Origin: Heritagella_A intestinalis
GTDB lineage: Bacteria > Bacillota > Clostridia > Oscillospirales > Acutalibacteraceae
DNA: 64,000 nt
Assembly (NCBI GenBank): GCA_904418995.1
Contig: CAJFQF010000001.1
Span: 124,001-188,000, forward strand
Direction: 5' to 3'
Both the position numbers and the translations under genes were made by a program. The notes under the pieces were generated by a model. That model saw only the letters and a program-made list of their open reading frames with translations, was not told where the DNA came from and searched no databases. Positions 1-8,776 of the stretch are shown here, one piece after another (the stretch's first letter is position 1; the number at the start of each line of letters is the position of its first letter).

Positions 1-328
1 GGAAAAGCTGGTGGTCTAGAGAAACATAGCTGGGATACTGGTCTGCCAACAATCGGAAGCCGTGTTCCACGGCTTCCAGCACCGGGGACAAGCGGCTCCA
101 GCCGGAAAGGGTAGGGGAGAAATCCAATTCCAGGACTCCGCTGCTCTTTTGTACGGACAGGGACCGCAGGCCGCCTCGGGTATTTTCTCGAAGAAGGGTG
201 TCTTCCAGCAAAGCCCCCAGCATAGAGGTCGCCGCGCAGACAATGTCTTCCCCGGCGGGCGCATACCCGGCATGGCCCTGGATACGGATTTGTATCTGCC
301 CTCTCTCCTGTTGGAAATCTATCTGCAT
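1..328 (-). CDS. Prp-like cysteine protease (phage-type), partial
   Basis: The gene enters on the minus strand at an ATG that overlaps the stop of the portal gene (TGATG), and it runs off the left edge after about 109 residues. The early region reads GHAGYAPAGEDIVCAA. It carries a His at residue 19 and a Cys at residue 31, the same 12-residue His/Cys spacing as the ribosomal-processing cysteine protease Prp (YsxB family, cleaves the L27 N-terminus). Prp-like proteins are also known beside phage structural genes, where they may act in head protein processing. The translational coupling to portal argues for the phage role here rather than the L21-Prp-L27 operon role. The C-terminus is outside the window, so length cannot be compared. 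Confidence 0.75.
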   Translation of the reverse strand, partial: MQIDFQQERGQIQIRIQGHAGYAPAGEDIVCAATSMLGALLEDTLLRENTRGGLRSLSVQKSSGVLELDFSPTLSGWSRLSPVLEAVEHGFRLLADQYPSYVSLDHQLF

Positions 329-2082
329 CAAGATGCGGCCTCTGGTTCTGTGGGTTCTGTCTCTTCCTGCGTGGAATCCGGTTCTTCCATGGCGGGGGCT
401 GTGGAGCCGGACGTCACCAGCTTGGCCATCTGGGTGAGCTGCTCCTGCATTTTGGCAAGCTGTTGCTGGAGCTGCAAGTTTTCGGAGACGGATTTTTTCA
501 CCATCTCCTTGCCTTCAAAGTCCATCATTTCCAGAGCGGCCAGGGCCTGCTCACCCATATCCGGCCGGAAGAAGCCCAGAGAATACAGCTCCTTTGCCAG
601 CTCATTCTGGGCGGCCTTGCTGAAGGGAGAGGCCTTCTGGCTGGTAACCCGAATATCAAAAACCGGCAGGCGGTTGCCCAAATCCAGACCAAAGGCGCTC
701 CCCTGGGACTGCGGCCGCAAAGTGCGGTTGTCCACGCTGAAATATTCCTCGCCTTCCGTCCCCACAATCCGGAAGCACCGGGGTTCCGTGTAAAACTGCC
801 GGATCAGCTCAATACACAGGTAGTTCAGCTGGGCAAAGGCCCGATAGCTGCCCTTAATCATGTCACGGGAAAGCTTGCTGCCCGCCTCCTGCAGAGCGGC
901 AATGGCGCTGGCCGCCGTGACGCCGCCGCTGGTGCTGCCCTGGGAAAAGTCCCGGTTGCCGCTGGTCTCCTTCATTTCCTCGATTTTTTGGGAGAGCAGG
1001 TTGGGAATCAGGCTGTCAATGGCCCCGATATTCACTTCCCGGATGCTGTCCTCCCCCAGGCCGGAGCCGGAAACATGGATAAAGTCCCGACTCCAGTCGG
1101 CAAACTCCTTTTCGTTGACGGAGCCGTTGTCCCGGATAAAATAGCGCTTCCGGGAGGCCATCATGGCGTGGCGGAGCATCGCCTGATTCAGCTTGTCGAT
1201 ATACATCTGACAGTCCTTCATGACGTCCACATAGCCAAAGCCGGCAGGGGTCCCTTCATCGGGGAACAGGGTGTCCGCCACAAAGGGGTACTGGCCGTGG
1301 TCATACCAGCCGCTTTCCCGGAGAAGGGGATTGTTTTCGCTGGCAAAGAGCACCGTGTCATTGACGAACTTGCAGTAATGAAGCAGGCCGTTCCGCTTGT
1401 AGTACCAGTCCACTACGGCGGATTTTTCGCTGGTGTCTACACTGTCGTCATAGAGGTACTGGCCCATTTCCAGAGCGGAGGTGTGTAAGGTACCCCGGAG
1501 CTGGGGATATTCCTCTTCCAACAGGGCGTTGTCCCGCAGCTCCACGGTAAACAGGTCCCGGCTGTCCTGCAAATCCCGGATGCCCGGCTCCCAGAAGATA
1601 TTGAGCATATCCACCGGCCGGATGTCAATGTCCCCCAGGCCGTTTTCCCGGTCCGGGTTCCAAAAGACCCCGTAAATGCCGGTGCCGCTTTTCAGCTTTT
1701 TCCACCAGACGTCGGAGTAGGTGCGTTCAAACTGGTTCCGCTCCAAAATCACCGGAAGGATAGCTCCCAGCATCTGAGCGGCTTTCCGGTCGCTCTCCTC
1801 CCGGGGAAGGACGTTGGGCTCCGGGTAGTTGTCCATGGCGTCGGCGTGTTTGTTGGCAATGGAGTTGAAGAGCCAGGCCGAGGCCGGTTCCGGGTCGCCG
1901 GCCCGGGAGTTTTTCCGGAAGTGCTCCCAGTGGCGCATTTTAAACCACTGTTCGTTTTCGATGACCCGCTTTTCCAGGTTGGCCTTGCCCTGCCGGTATT
2001 TTTTCAGCAGTTCCGCCGCCGCCCGGACTTCCGCCGGGCCAATCACCGGTTCCGGTTCGGGGGTCCAAGTTTTGTTTTCCAT
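328..2082 (-). CDS. phage portal protein
   Basis: A 584-residue protein resembling portal proteins of Clostridia prophages. Portals form the dodecameric ring at the head vertex through which DNA is packaged. The N-terminal part has a long charged helix followed by an N-S-I-A-N-K-H-A-D-A-M-D stretch and an early aromatic-rich segment typical of P22/P27-like portals. The C-terminus (about residues 500-580) is Gln/Glu-rich and probably coiled coil. A ribosome binding site (GGAAAGGAAG) precedes the ATG. Normally the large terminase gene lies directly upstream of portal, but here the next gene in that direction is ilvD, so the phage module is truncated or rearranged. The family call comes from residue patterns only. 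Confidence 0.75.
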   Translation of the reverse strand: MENKTWTPEPEPVIGPAEVRAAAELLKKYRQGKANLEKRVIENEQWFKMRHWEHFRKNSRAGDPEPASAWLFNSIANKHADAMDNYPEPNVLPREESDRKAAQMLGAILPVILERNQFERTYSDVWWKKLKSGTGIYGVFWNPDRENGLGDIDIRPVDMLNIFWEPGIRDLQDSRDLFTVELRDNALLEEEYPQLRGTLHTSALEMGQYLYDDSVDTSEKSAVVDWYYKRNGLLHYCKFVNDTVLFASENNPLLRESGWYDHGQYPFVADTLFPDEGTPAGFGYVDVMKDCQMYIDKLNQAMLRHAMMASRKRYFIRDNGSVNEKEFADWSRDFIHVSGSGLGEDSIREVNIGAIDSLIPNLLSQKIEEMKETSGNRDFSQGSTSGGVTAASAIAALQEAGSKLSRDMIKGSYRAFAQLNYLCIELIRQFYTEPRCFRIVGTEGEEYFSVDNRTLRPQSQGSAFGLDLGNRLPVFDIRVTSQKASPFSKAAQNELAKELYSLGFFRPDMGEQALAALEMMDFEGKEMVKKSVSENLQLQQQLAKMQEQLTQMAKLVTSGSTAPAMEEPDSTQEETEPTEPEAAS

Positions 2083-2234
2083 GAAGAATTCTTCCTTTCC
2101 CGCCGTAATTCGCTTTTTACAAAAGCGGGGCGCGACTGTATGATACGGGAAAAGGCGGGAATGCGCTCCCCTGTTTTGCAGAGAAAAAGGCCCGCCGAGT
2201 GCAATCGGCGAGCCTTTTGTATAGGAGAATGATG
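2083..2234. other. junction between phage fragment and chromosomal genes
   Basis: This 152-bp gap separates the portal gene from ilvD. It holds the portal ribosome binding site and the ilvD terminator. I see no tRNA, integrase remnant or direct repeat that would mark an attachment site, so the phage boundary is inferred only from gene content. Confidence 0.4.
2184..2216 (-). terminator. ilvD terminator
   Basis: An inverted repeat (AAGGC-c-CGCCG / CGGCG-a-GCCTT, 8-nt loop) lies just after the ilvD stop and is followed on the minus strand by TTTTT. A short T run on the other side could also terminate plus-strand transcription. Confidence 0.75.
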
Positions 2235-3899
2235 TTATTTTGCTTCCAGGATAGCGCCCCGGTTTCCGGAGGTCACCAGCGCCGCGTAGCGGGCCAGGTA
2301 GCCGGTGGTGATTTTAGGCTGGCGGGGTTTCCAGGCGGCCTTTCTCCGGGTCAGCTCTTCATCGGAAACCTCCAGTTGGATGGAGTGCCCCATGATGTCG
2401 ATAGAGATCATGTCGCCCTCTTCCACCAGAGCGATGGGGCCGCCTACTGCGGCTTCGGGGGAAACATGGCCGATAGCAGCGCCGCGGGTAGCGCCGGAGA
2501 AGCGGCCGTCCGTGATGAGGGCTACAGTGCTGCCCAGGCCGCGGCCTACAATGGCCGAGGTGGGATTCAGCATTTCCCGCATCCCCGGGCCGCCCTTGGG
2601 GCCTTCATAGCGGATGACCACCACATCACCGTCTACAATCTTGCCGCCGTTAATGGCTGCCAGGGCGTCCTCTTCGCAGTCAAAGACCCGGGCGGGGCCG
2701 GTGTGCTTGAGCATTTCCGGCGCCACGGCGGAGCGCTTTACTACGCAGGAATCCGGCGCCAGGTTGCCCCGGAGCACGGCGATGCCGCCGGTGGCGCTGT
2801 AGGGGTTCTCTACGGGCCGGATCACCTCCGGATTTCGGTTGACGCTGTTGGCGATATTTTCGCCCACGGTCTTGCCGGTGCAGGTCATTACGTCCAGGTT
2901 CAGCAGGCCCAGCTTGCTGATTTCCTTCATTACGGCATACACGCCGCCGGCAGCGTTGAGGTCCTCCATGTGATGGGGGCCGGCAGGAGCCAGATGGCAC
3001 AGGTTGGGGGTCTTTTCGCTGATGTCGTTGGCGATGTCCACGTTCAGCTCAATGCCCGCTTCATGGGCGATAGCCGGCAGATGGAGCATACTGTTGGTGC
3101 TGCATCCCAAAGCCATATCCATGGTCAGGGCATTGTGAAAGGCCGCTTCGGTCATGATATCCCGGGGCCGAATGTCCTTTTTGATGAGCTCCATAATCTG
3201 CATACCGGCGTGCTTGGCCAGACGGATGCGCTCCGAGTAGACAGCCGGAATGGTGCCGTTGCCCGGCAGACCCATGCCCAGTACCTCGGTGAGGCAGTTC
3301 ATGGAGTTGGCGGTGTACATACCGGAGCAGGAGCCGCAGGTGGGGCAGGTGTGGTTTTCGAAATCCAGCAGCTTGGCGTCGTCGATCTTGCCGGCATTGT
3401 AGGCGCCCACGGCCTCGGAAATGCTGGAGAAGCTCACCTTACAGCCATCCACAGTGCCGGCCAGCATGGGGCCGCCGCTGACAAAAATCGTGGGCACGTT
3501 GAGCCGGGCCGCAGCCATGAGCAGGCCGGGGACATTTTTATCGCAGTTGGGCACCATCACCAGGGCGTCCAGAGCGTGGGCCATGGTCATGGCCTCGGTG
3601 GAGTCGGCAATGAGATCCCGGGTGACCAGGGAGTATTTCATGCCCTGATGGCCCATGGCCAGGCCGTCGCACACCGCGATAGCCGGGAACACAATGGGGG
3701 TGCCGCCGGCCATGGAAACGCCGGTTTTCACAGCCTCCACGATTTTATCCAGGTTCATGTGGCCGGGAACAATGTCATTCTGGGAGCTGACCACGCCGAC
3801 CAGCGGACGCTCCAATTCCTCTTTGGTAAATCCCAGGGCGTTGAACAGGGCGCGGTGGGTGGCGCTCTTCACGCCTTTGGTCACTGCATCGCTTCTCAA
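2235..3899 (-). CDS. ilvD: dihydroxy-acid dehydratase
   Basis: A 554-residue [Fe-S] dehydratase converting 2,3-dihydroxy-isovalerate and -methylvalerate to the keto-acids that precede valine, leucine and isoleucine. The family signatures are present: CDGLAMGHQGM, VPNCDKNVPG and CPTCGSCSGMYTANSM (cluster and metal ligands), and CSTNSMLHLPAIA. The start is placed at a TTG 8 nt after AGAAGGAGG, giving the usual RSD...KG N-terminus. A longer frame back to position 3944 would begin inside the -10 box of a consensus promoter and is rejected. Length matches the family (about 550-560). No other ilv gene is adjacent, so it appears to be a monocistronic unit with its own terminator. Confidence 0.97.
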   Translation of the reverse strand: MRSDAVTKGVKSATHRALFNALGFTKEELERPLVGVVSSQNDIVPGHMNLDKIVEAVKTGVSMAGGTPIVFPAIAVCDGLAMGHQGMKYSLVTRDLIADSTEAMTMAHALDALVMVPNCDKNVPGLLMAAARLNVPTIFVSGGPMLAGTVDGCKVSFSSISEAVGAYNAGKIDDAKLLDFENHTCPTCGSCSGMYTANSMNCLTEVLGMGLPGNGTIPAVYSERIRLAKHAGMQIMELIKKDIRPRDIMTEAAFHNALTMDMALGCSTNSMLHLPAIAHEAGIELNVDIANDISEKTPNLCHLAPAGPHHMEDLNAAGGVYAVMKEISKLGLLNLDVMTCTGKTVGENIANSVNRNPEVIRPVENPYSATGGIAVLRGNLAPDSCVVKRSAVAPEMLKHTGPARVFDCEEDALAAINGGKIVDGDVVVIRYEGPKGGPGMREMLNPTSAIVGRGLGSTVALITDGRFSGATRGAAIGHVSPEAAVGGPIALVEEGDMISIDIMGHSIQLEVSDEELTRRKAAWKPRQPKITTGYLARYAALVTSGNRGAILEAK

Positions 3900-3942
3900 G
3901 GGAAAGCCTCCTTCTAAGTTTCGTTCCGAGTTGTATAATCTC

Positions 3943-3971
3943 ATTATATCTTGTCAGACAACGAATGTCAA
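3943..3971 (-). promoter_or_regulatory. ilvD promoter, full consensus
   Basis: Reading the minus strand, TTGACA (3966-3971) and TATAAT (3943-3948) are separated by 17 bp, a perfect sigma-A promoter. It places the transcript start near 3936, about 37 nt before the TTG start. There is no room for a T-box or leader peptide. Confidence 0.85.
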
Positions 3972-3994
3972 CACCACCGCTGGGTTAGCAGAAG

Positions 3995-4045
3995 TTTTTA
4001 AAAAGAACCCAGCAGAAAAAAGAGCAACCCCTTTTCTGCTGGGTT
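3995..4045 (-). terminator. terminator of the esterase gene
   Basis: A 14-bp arm (AACCCAGCAGAAAA / TTTTCTGCTGGGTT) immediately follows the esterase stop. On the minus strand it is followed by CTTTTT. Confidence 0.8.
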
Positions 4046-4054
4046 TATCGGGTT

Positions 4055-5446
4055 TTATAGTTTAGAAAAAGGAGTGACTTCCACGCGATGGAAGGCCAAA
4101 ATCGGCAAATGGGTGGCGAAATCCACCGGCAGGCGGGCAGGAGGCTCCATCTGCCAGCCGGCGGAAACCTGGCAAGGCTCCTGTGCCGGCTCTGACAGGT
4201 GGAGGCGGATTTTATGATCAAAATATTCTGCTGCCTTAATAGAAAGGGACTTGTCTCCGCTCCAAACGGTGAAGGCATTCCGGTCAACCAAAACGGAATC
4301 ATAGCCGTAGATTCGCCCGGCCACAGGGGAGAAGGTGAGCTCCATGACGTCCGGAGCTGTCAGCACGGCTGATTCCAAATCGGGGGCGGGATGGCTCCAA
4401 GAGCGGTGATAGATGTCCCGGAGAGCCGCCGCGGCCAGCCGTTCTCCCAGCACCACATTGGCGGCAGCGGTGTTGTGAATGCCGTCGCTGAGGCTGCAGT
4501 CGATGGCGGGAACGATGGAAATCCCCGGAATTTTCCGGGCGGCCTGCCGCTGGGCTTCCCGGACAGTGCCCCAGCCTTCATCAAAGGGCAGACCATCCTC
4601 ATAGGCTAAGCGCCGGTTCAGTTGGATGGTGAGCCAGGGAATCTCCGCACCCATTTCTTTCCGGAAAGCCGACACGGTTTGGGCGAACCGGGAGAAATAG
4701 CTGTCCGCCTGCCCGTTTTCCGCGTCGGTGCAGCCCTGATACCAGAGGACTCCCGTTACCTGACCGCCCTGGGAACGCAGCGTCTCCATCATAGAGCGGT
4801 ACAGGCTTCCGTCCTCTTCCGGGTTCCACTGGGAGAGGGGAGAGCCGCCCAGAGAGGATTGTATCAGGCCGATAGGGTATCCCAGTTCCCGATGGAGGGT
4901 TTTGGCAAAGGACAGATAGGGGCAGGCCCCGGTGTTGCAGCCTTCCAGATTGGCCGGATGGGCTGAGTCGGTGGAATCATTCATGGGATGCGAAGCCAAG
5001 TCCCAGTGCAGATTGTTCCGGCACAGATGGACCCCCAGCTCCGGCGGGTCATAGGCGGGTTCTTTGCCGTATCCGGCAGAATTGCTCTGGCCGGCAATGA
5101 CATACAGGTCCCCAACGCCCAGATGGTGGCGCATATCCCCCCGGACGCCCCATTCCAGCACAGGGTCGCTTTCGTCCAGCAGGGTGGTCTCTAGGCGGTA
5201 CAGGCCGCCGGCAGGGACGGTGAGTTCTGCCTCCCACTTTTCTCCTGGGAGCAGCCGGGCACGCTGCCAGCCCAATACCTCTATCCCGCTGTCCTCCCGC
5301 AGGATCCTGACGTATACCACCGGGGAAGCAATCTCCCGGCCCTCTGGAATCACATATTCCCCGCCTGCACGGATACAGGCAAAGCCGTGGGCTTGCTGAA
5401 AAATCTGCCAATTCTGAGGCCCGAATCTGATAAAAACTCCAACCAA
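4055..5446 (-). CDS. sialate O-acetylesterase-like (SASA/SGNH) carbohydrate esterase
   Basis: A 463-residue protein with the block-I motif GQSN (within VIAGQSNSAGYG) and a downstream QSSLGGSPLSQW block, followed by VLWYQGCTDA. All are typical of the SASA (sialate O-acetylesterase) branch of SGNH hydrolases, which remove acetyl groups from sialic acids or other glycans. The C-terminal part (about residue 330 on) looks like a beta-rich accessory domain. No signal peptide is visible, so it probably acts inside the cell on imported sugars. I place the start at TTG 5446 behind AAGGAAG. An upstream frame to 5590 overlaps the divergent GNAT gene and lies upstream of the promoter at 5495-5523. The exact start remains uncertain. 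Confidence 0.75.
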   Translation of the reverse strand: MVGVFIRFGPQNWQIFQQAHGFACIRAGGEYVIPEGREIASPVVYVRILREDSGIEVLGWQRARLLPGEKWEAELTVPAGGLYRLETTLLDESDPVLEWGVRGDMRHHLGVGDLYVIAGQSNSAGYGKEPAYDPPELGVHLCRNNLHWDLASHPMNDSTDSAHPANLEGCNTGACPYLSFAKTLHRELGYPIGLIQSSLGGSPLSQWNPEEDGSLYRSMMETLRSQGGQVTGVLWYQGCTDAENGQADSYFSRFAQTVSAFRKEMGAEIPWLTIQLNRRLAYEDGLPFDEGWGTVREAQRQAARKIPGISIVPAIDCSLSDGIHNTAAANVVLGERLAAAALRDIYHRSWSHPAPDLESAVLTAPDVMELTFSPVAGRIYGYDSVLVDRNAFTVWSGDKSLSIKAAEYFDHKIRLHLSEPAQEPCQVSAGWQMEPPARLPVDFATHLPILAFHRVEVTPFSKL

Positions 5447-5494
5447 AACAGCGTACTTCCTTATTGTAAAAATAGGGTTTCCCCTTTTGAGAGT

Positions 5495-5523
5495 ATCATA
5501 GCACGGAAGATACGGCAGCACAA
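5495..5523 (-). promoter_or_regulatory. esterase promoter
   Basis: On the minus strand TTGTGC (5518-5523) is followed 17 bp later by TATGAT (5495-5500). It predicts a transcript start near 5488, which excludes all start codons upstream of it. Confidence 0.65.
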
Positions 5524-5530
5524 GCAGGGC

Positions 5531-5559
5531 TTGCGGAGATTTTTCCATCGTGGTAGGAT
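5531..5559 (+). promoter_or_regulatory. GNAT gene promoter (weak)
   Basis: TTGCGG, a 17-bp spacer and TAGGAT lie 30 bp before the acetyltransferase start, divergent from and adjacent to the esterase promoter. Confidence 0.4.
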
Positions 5560-5588
5560 ATGGATAGACGGATAGAGGAGGAAGAACC

Positions 5589-6032
5589 ATGGAATGGCAA
5601 GTGATTCCCTGGACGCAGGAGATGTTAGAGGAAAGTGTGGATTTCCTGATCGATGTCTTTTCCCGGGAGCCCTGGAATGAAACCTACGATTCCCGAAAGC
5701 AGGTAGAGGACTATTTCCGGAATATGGCGGATAACAATTACTTTGTGGGCTTTGCCGGGCTGCTGGATGGCCGTCTGGCGGCCCTGTGCCTGGGAATGAA
5801 AAAAGCCTGGATCCAGGGGATGGAGTACTATATCGACAGCTTTTCCGTCCGGTATGATTTGCAGGGGCAGGGGATAGGCAGCCGCTTTTTGCAGGAAATC
5901 GAAAGTTGCCTGCCGGCCCTGGGCCTCAAGGGAACCATGCTCACCACGGACCGGACAGCGCCGGCATTCCGATTTTATGAGAAAAATGGGATGACCTCTT
6001 TGGAAGAGCTTCGCATTTTCGTAAAGGGATAA
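5589..6032 (+). CDS. GNAT family N-acetyltransferase
   Basis: A 147-residue single-domain GNAT protein transferring acetyl from acetyl-CoA to an unknown amine. The acetyl-CoA binding loop is visible as VRYDLQGQGIGSRFL (Q/R-x-x-G-x-G motif, about residues 90-104). The C-terminal beta-bulge region AFRFYEKNGM is the usual FYEKxGF element. A good ribosome binding site (GAGGAGGAAG) sits 6-8 nt before ATG. The gene is divergent from the esterase and convergent with the metallophosphoesterase, with which it shares a terminator. The substrate cannot be told from the sequence. Confidence 0.85.
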   Translation: MEWQVIPWTQEMLEESVDFLIDVFSREPWNETYDSRKQVEDYFRNMADNNYFVGFAGLLDGRLAALCLGMKKAWIQGMEYYIDSFSVRYDLQGQGIGSRFLQEIESCLPALGLKGTMLTTDRTAPAFRFYEKNGMTSLEELRIFVKG

Positions 6033-6043
6033 ACGGGCATAAA

Positions 6044-6071
6044 AAAGCGGCGTCCCTAAGGATGCCGCTTT
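6044..6071. terminator. shared bidirectional terminator
   Basis: An AAAGCGGC / GCCGCTTT hairpin lies between the convergent acetyltransferase and metallophosphoesterase genes, with A/T tracts on both sides. Confidence 0.7.
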
Positions 6072-6085
6072 CGTTGATACGTTTT

Positions 6086-6775
6086 TTACTTTTTTCTCCC
6101 TTTCCGGCCGTCGGCGTCAATGGGCAGGATTGCCTCAAACACCGCTGTGTGCCGGGAGGTGTAGTTCCGGTCTACATGAAGGGAGCCGAAATACCACTTT
6201 TGATATTTGACCTTCTTGGCCACCTCTTCAAAATAGGTTTCCAAAGGCGTGCGCTCCCGGGGGTCCTCAAACCGCCGGCCCGCCCCCGGATACGGGGAGT
6301 GGGTGATGATGTAGTCCACTGTCAGGTCGTGCTGATAGAGGTTTTCCACACCCTCGTCCATTTCGTGAATGTCAGGCATTTCCCGTTCCCACCAGCAGCC
6401 GGCCTCAATGCGCATCTGTTTTTCCGGGCTTTCCCCGCCGCCAAAGGTGAAGATGCTCTTTCCCTCTATGGTGAAGATCTGGCCCCGCATCAGGTGCAGG
6501 ATGTTTTCCCGGATCCGGTGAACCTTGCCGCCGTTCCATTCCTCCACCGGATACTGTTCTAGCAGGTCAAAATTTTCGTGGGTGCCGTCCACAAACAAAA
6601 TCGTATATTTCTTTTTCGAGAGCTTATCCAGGGCTTTTTTCTCAGAGTCGCTGTTGTCCCAGAGAAAACCAAAGTCGCCGCATATGATGAGCTTGTCGTC
6701 CCGCTTCAGGCGATGCAGACGGAACGTCTCCAATCGGGAGAGGTCCCCGTGAAGATCGCCGGTTACATATATCAT
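6086..6775 (-). CDS. metallophosphoesterase
   Basis: A 229-residue calcineurin-like phosphoesterase. The dimetal-site motifs occur in order: GDLHGD (residues 6-11, D-x-H), CGDFGFLWDN (GD), GTHENF (a GNHE variant with Thr for Asn), THSPYPG (H) and GSLHVDR (G-x-x-H). It carries a DUF-like insertion typical of small stand-alone MPEs found in Firmicutes. The ribosome binding site (AGGAGG) is about 10 nt before ATG. No transmembrane or signal segment is seen. It is monocistronic between two opposing genes, and the substrate is unknown. Confidence 0.85.
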   Translation of the reverse strand: MIYVTGDLHGDLSRLETFRLHRLKRDDKLIICGDFGFLWDNSDSEKKALDKLSKKKYTILFVDGTHENFDLLEQYPVEEWNGGKVHRIRENILHLMRGQIFTIEGKSIFTFGGGESPEKQMRIEAGCWWEREMPDIHEMDEGVENLYQHDLTVDYIITHSPYPGAGRRFEDPRERTPLETYFEEVAKKVKYQKWYFGSLHVDRNYTSRHTAVFEAILPIDADGRKGRKK

Positions 6776-6859
6776 AATCGAGATGCCTCCTGCTGTATTG
6801 AAGTCCCTGCCCGCATATCCATAAATGATTACAATTTATTACAATATGGGAAAGAGGGC

Positions 6860-6888
6860 TTTCCAAGAAAAGAGTTAGCTGGTATACT
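6860..6888 (+). promoter_or_regulatory. promoter of the carboxypeptidase gene
   Basis: TTTCCA (6860-6865), a 17-bp spacer and TATACT (6883-6888) lie about 80 bp before the D-Ala carboxypeptidase start. Confidence 0.5.
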
Positions 6889-6968
6889 GGAAGAAAAGTT
6901 TACAGAACATCGCGGAAAGCGGAAATTCCCGCTGCCCTTTATCATACCACATCGGAGGGGAAAGTTCC

Positions 6969-8321
6969 ATGAAAAAAATACAAAAATTGCTGCGCACAGT
7001 TGTTTCTCTGGCGGTTTGCTGCTGCCTGGCCCTGTCGGTTACAGCTGGAGCGGCCACCTTTTCCATTGATTTTGACCTGGAAAGCGAAGGCGTAGTCCTT
7101 ATCAATCTGGATACCAATACCACTGTATACGAGAAAAATGCGGATGAAAGGCTGGAACCGGCCTCCATTACAAAAATTATGACCTATGCGGTAGTGTGCG
7201 ACCATGTGGAGGACTTGGAAGGCACCATGACCACGGTCAGCGAAAATGTCAACAATGAGCTTACCGGCACCGGCAGCTCTATGTCCGGCATTATCGTGGG
7301 GGAGGAGCTTTCCGTTTTGGAGCTGCTGAACCTGATGATGGTCCCCTCCGGCAATGACGCGGCCCTGGCCCTGGCGGAATATGTAGGCGGCGGGGACTGG
7401 CACGATTTTGTGGATATGATGAACGAGAAAGCCAAGGAGCTGGGCTGTGAGGATACCCACTTTGCCAACCCCCACGGCCTTCACGACGACGACCATTATA
7501 CCACCCCCAATGATATGGCCAAGATCACCCAGTATGCCCTGAATCTGCCCCACTTTACGGAGATCACCAACCAGCTTTATTACACGCTGCGGGCAACCAA
7601 TAAGAGCGCTGAACCCCGGACGGTCTATTCTACCAACCGGATGCTGAACCAGAATATCGACAACGGCGAATATTATTATCCCTATGCAGTGGGCATCAAG
7701 ACGGGCTCCCATGACGAAGCGGGTTACTGCTTGGTGTCCACTGCCGTGAAGAACGGCTATAATTACCTGTGCGTGGCCATGGGCTGCCCCTATTATACCA
7801 GCGACGGCAGCACCAACCATCACGGGGAAATGCTGGACAGCCGCAACCTGTATGAATGGGCTTTCGACAATCTGGAGCGGCAGTCGGTGGTGTCCGAGGG
7901 GGACGCCCTGGGGGAAGTCAAGCTGGAGTATGCCTGGGACCAGGACCGGCTCCAGGTGGTGGCGGCCAGTGATTTCAGCACCATCCTGCCCACGTCTGTA
8001 GAGGCCAGCAGCATTGTAGTGGAGACAGACTTGCCGGATTTCGTGGAGGCGCCGGTGCAGAAGGGCCAAAAGGTGGGCACGGCTACTCTCAGCTATGCCG
8101 GTCAGGAACTGACCACAGTGGATTTGGTAGCAGCGGAATCTGTAGAGCGGAGCAACCTGCTCCATACCATCAGCCAGATTCGGAACGTGGTAACCTCCCG
8201 GTGGTTCCTGGTGATTGTAGGCGTTATCTTGCTGCTCCTGGTGATTTATATTATTTTGGCGCTGATTTATAACCGGAAGAAGAACAAGCTGAAAAAAGTG
8301 AAGAAATTCAGAAGAATGTAA
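6969..8321 (+). CDS. D-alanyl-D-alanine carboxypeptidase (PBP5/DacF type)
   Basis: A 450-residue serine peptidase that trims the terminal D-Ala of peptidoglycan stem peptides outside the membrane. A signal peptide is seen at residues 1-29. The three penicillin-binding motifs are S66-x-x-K69 (PASITK), SGN near residue 126 and KTG near residue 243. A C-terminal beta-rich domain (about 295-385) is followed by one strong transmembrane helix (about 395-425) and a Lys/Arg-rich tail. It therefore has a true membrane anchor rather than the amphipathic helix of classical PBP5. A deaminase-like gene starts 10 bp downstream, suggesting cotranscription. Confidence 0.92.
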   Translation: MKKIQKLLRTVVSLAVCCCLALSVTAGAATFSIDFDLESEGVVLINLDTNTTVYEKNADERLEPASITKIMTYAVVCDHVEDLEGTMTTVSENVNNELTGTGSSMSGIIVGEELSVLELLNLMMVPSGNDAALALAEYVGGGDWHDFVDMMNEKAKELGCEDTHFANPHGLHDDDHYTTPNDMAKITQYALNLPHFTEITNQLYYTLRATNKSAEPRTVYSTNRMLNQNIDNGEYYYPYAVGIKTGSHDEAGYCLVSTAVKNGYNYLCVAMGCPYYTSDGSTNHHGEMLDSRNLYEWAFDNLERQSVVSEGDALGEVKLEYAWDQDRLQVVAASDFSTILPTSVEASSIVVETDLPDFVEAPVQKGQKVGTATLSYAGQELTTVDLVAAESVERSNLLHTISQIRNVVTSRWFLVIVGVILLLLVIYIILALIYNRKKNKLKKVKKFRRM

Positions 8322-8331
8322 AGGAGAGGCT

Positions 8332-8733
8332 ATGGACTTTCAAGAGCTTTGCAAACGGGCCTTTGCGGTAGTGAATCCCCGGGAACTGTCAGAGCTGGCG
8401 GAGGCCGGAAGTGTGGGGGCCGCTTTGGAGACGGATACGGGAAATGTGTATGTGGGCGTCTGCATGGATATTGCCTGCTCTGTGGGCTTCTGTGCGGAAC
8501 ACGCCGCAGCGGCCGCCATGGTCACCGCTGGGGAGAGCCGTGTAGTGAAGATGGTGGCGGTAAATCGCCAGGGGGAACCCATGCCGCCCTGCGGCCGGTG
8601 CCGGGAATTGATTACCGCCCTGCACCCAGAGAATGACCAGGCCCAAGTAATGGTGGCCCGGGATACCGTCTTGACGTTGGAGAAACTGCTTCCTTATGAC
8701 TGGAAAGCGGCCAAGCGTCAGCAAAAAGAATAA
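8332..8733 (+). CDS. cytidine deaminase-like zinc enzyme
   Basis: A 133-residue protein with the zinc site of the cytidine/blasticidin deaminase fold: C-A-E (in GFCAEHAAAAAM, where the first zinc ligand is Cys and the Glu is the proton shuttle) and PPCGRC (two Cys ligands). It differs clearly from the housekeeping Cdd at 56392, so a different nucleoside or drug-like substrate is possible. The ribosome binding site is AAGGAGAG. It lies 10 bp after the carboxypeptidase gene and ends at a terminator. Confidence 0.8.
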   Translation: MDFQELCKRAFAVVNPRELSELAEAGSVGAALETDTGNVYVGVCMDIACSVGFCAEHAAAAAMVTAGESRVVKMVAVNRQGEPMPPCGRCRELITALHPENDQAQVMVARDTVLTLEKLLPYDWKAAKRQQKE

Positions 8734-8746
8734 AAATTGCCATCTG

Positions 8747-8776
8747 GCCGGGGCTTTCGGAGCCTCGGCTTCTTTT
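8747..8776 (+). terminator. terminator after the deaminase-like gene
   Basis: A GCCGGGGCT / AGCCTCGGC hairpin with a TTCGG loop is followed by TTCTTTT. Confidence 0.7.

Noticed and set aside
2199..3917. Long plus-strand open frame (about 570 codons) opposite ilvD
   Set aside because: It is the antisense of a fully conserved ilvD gene, is rich in His/Gly as expected for a reverse frame of GC-rich codons, and has no ribosome binding site or homology.
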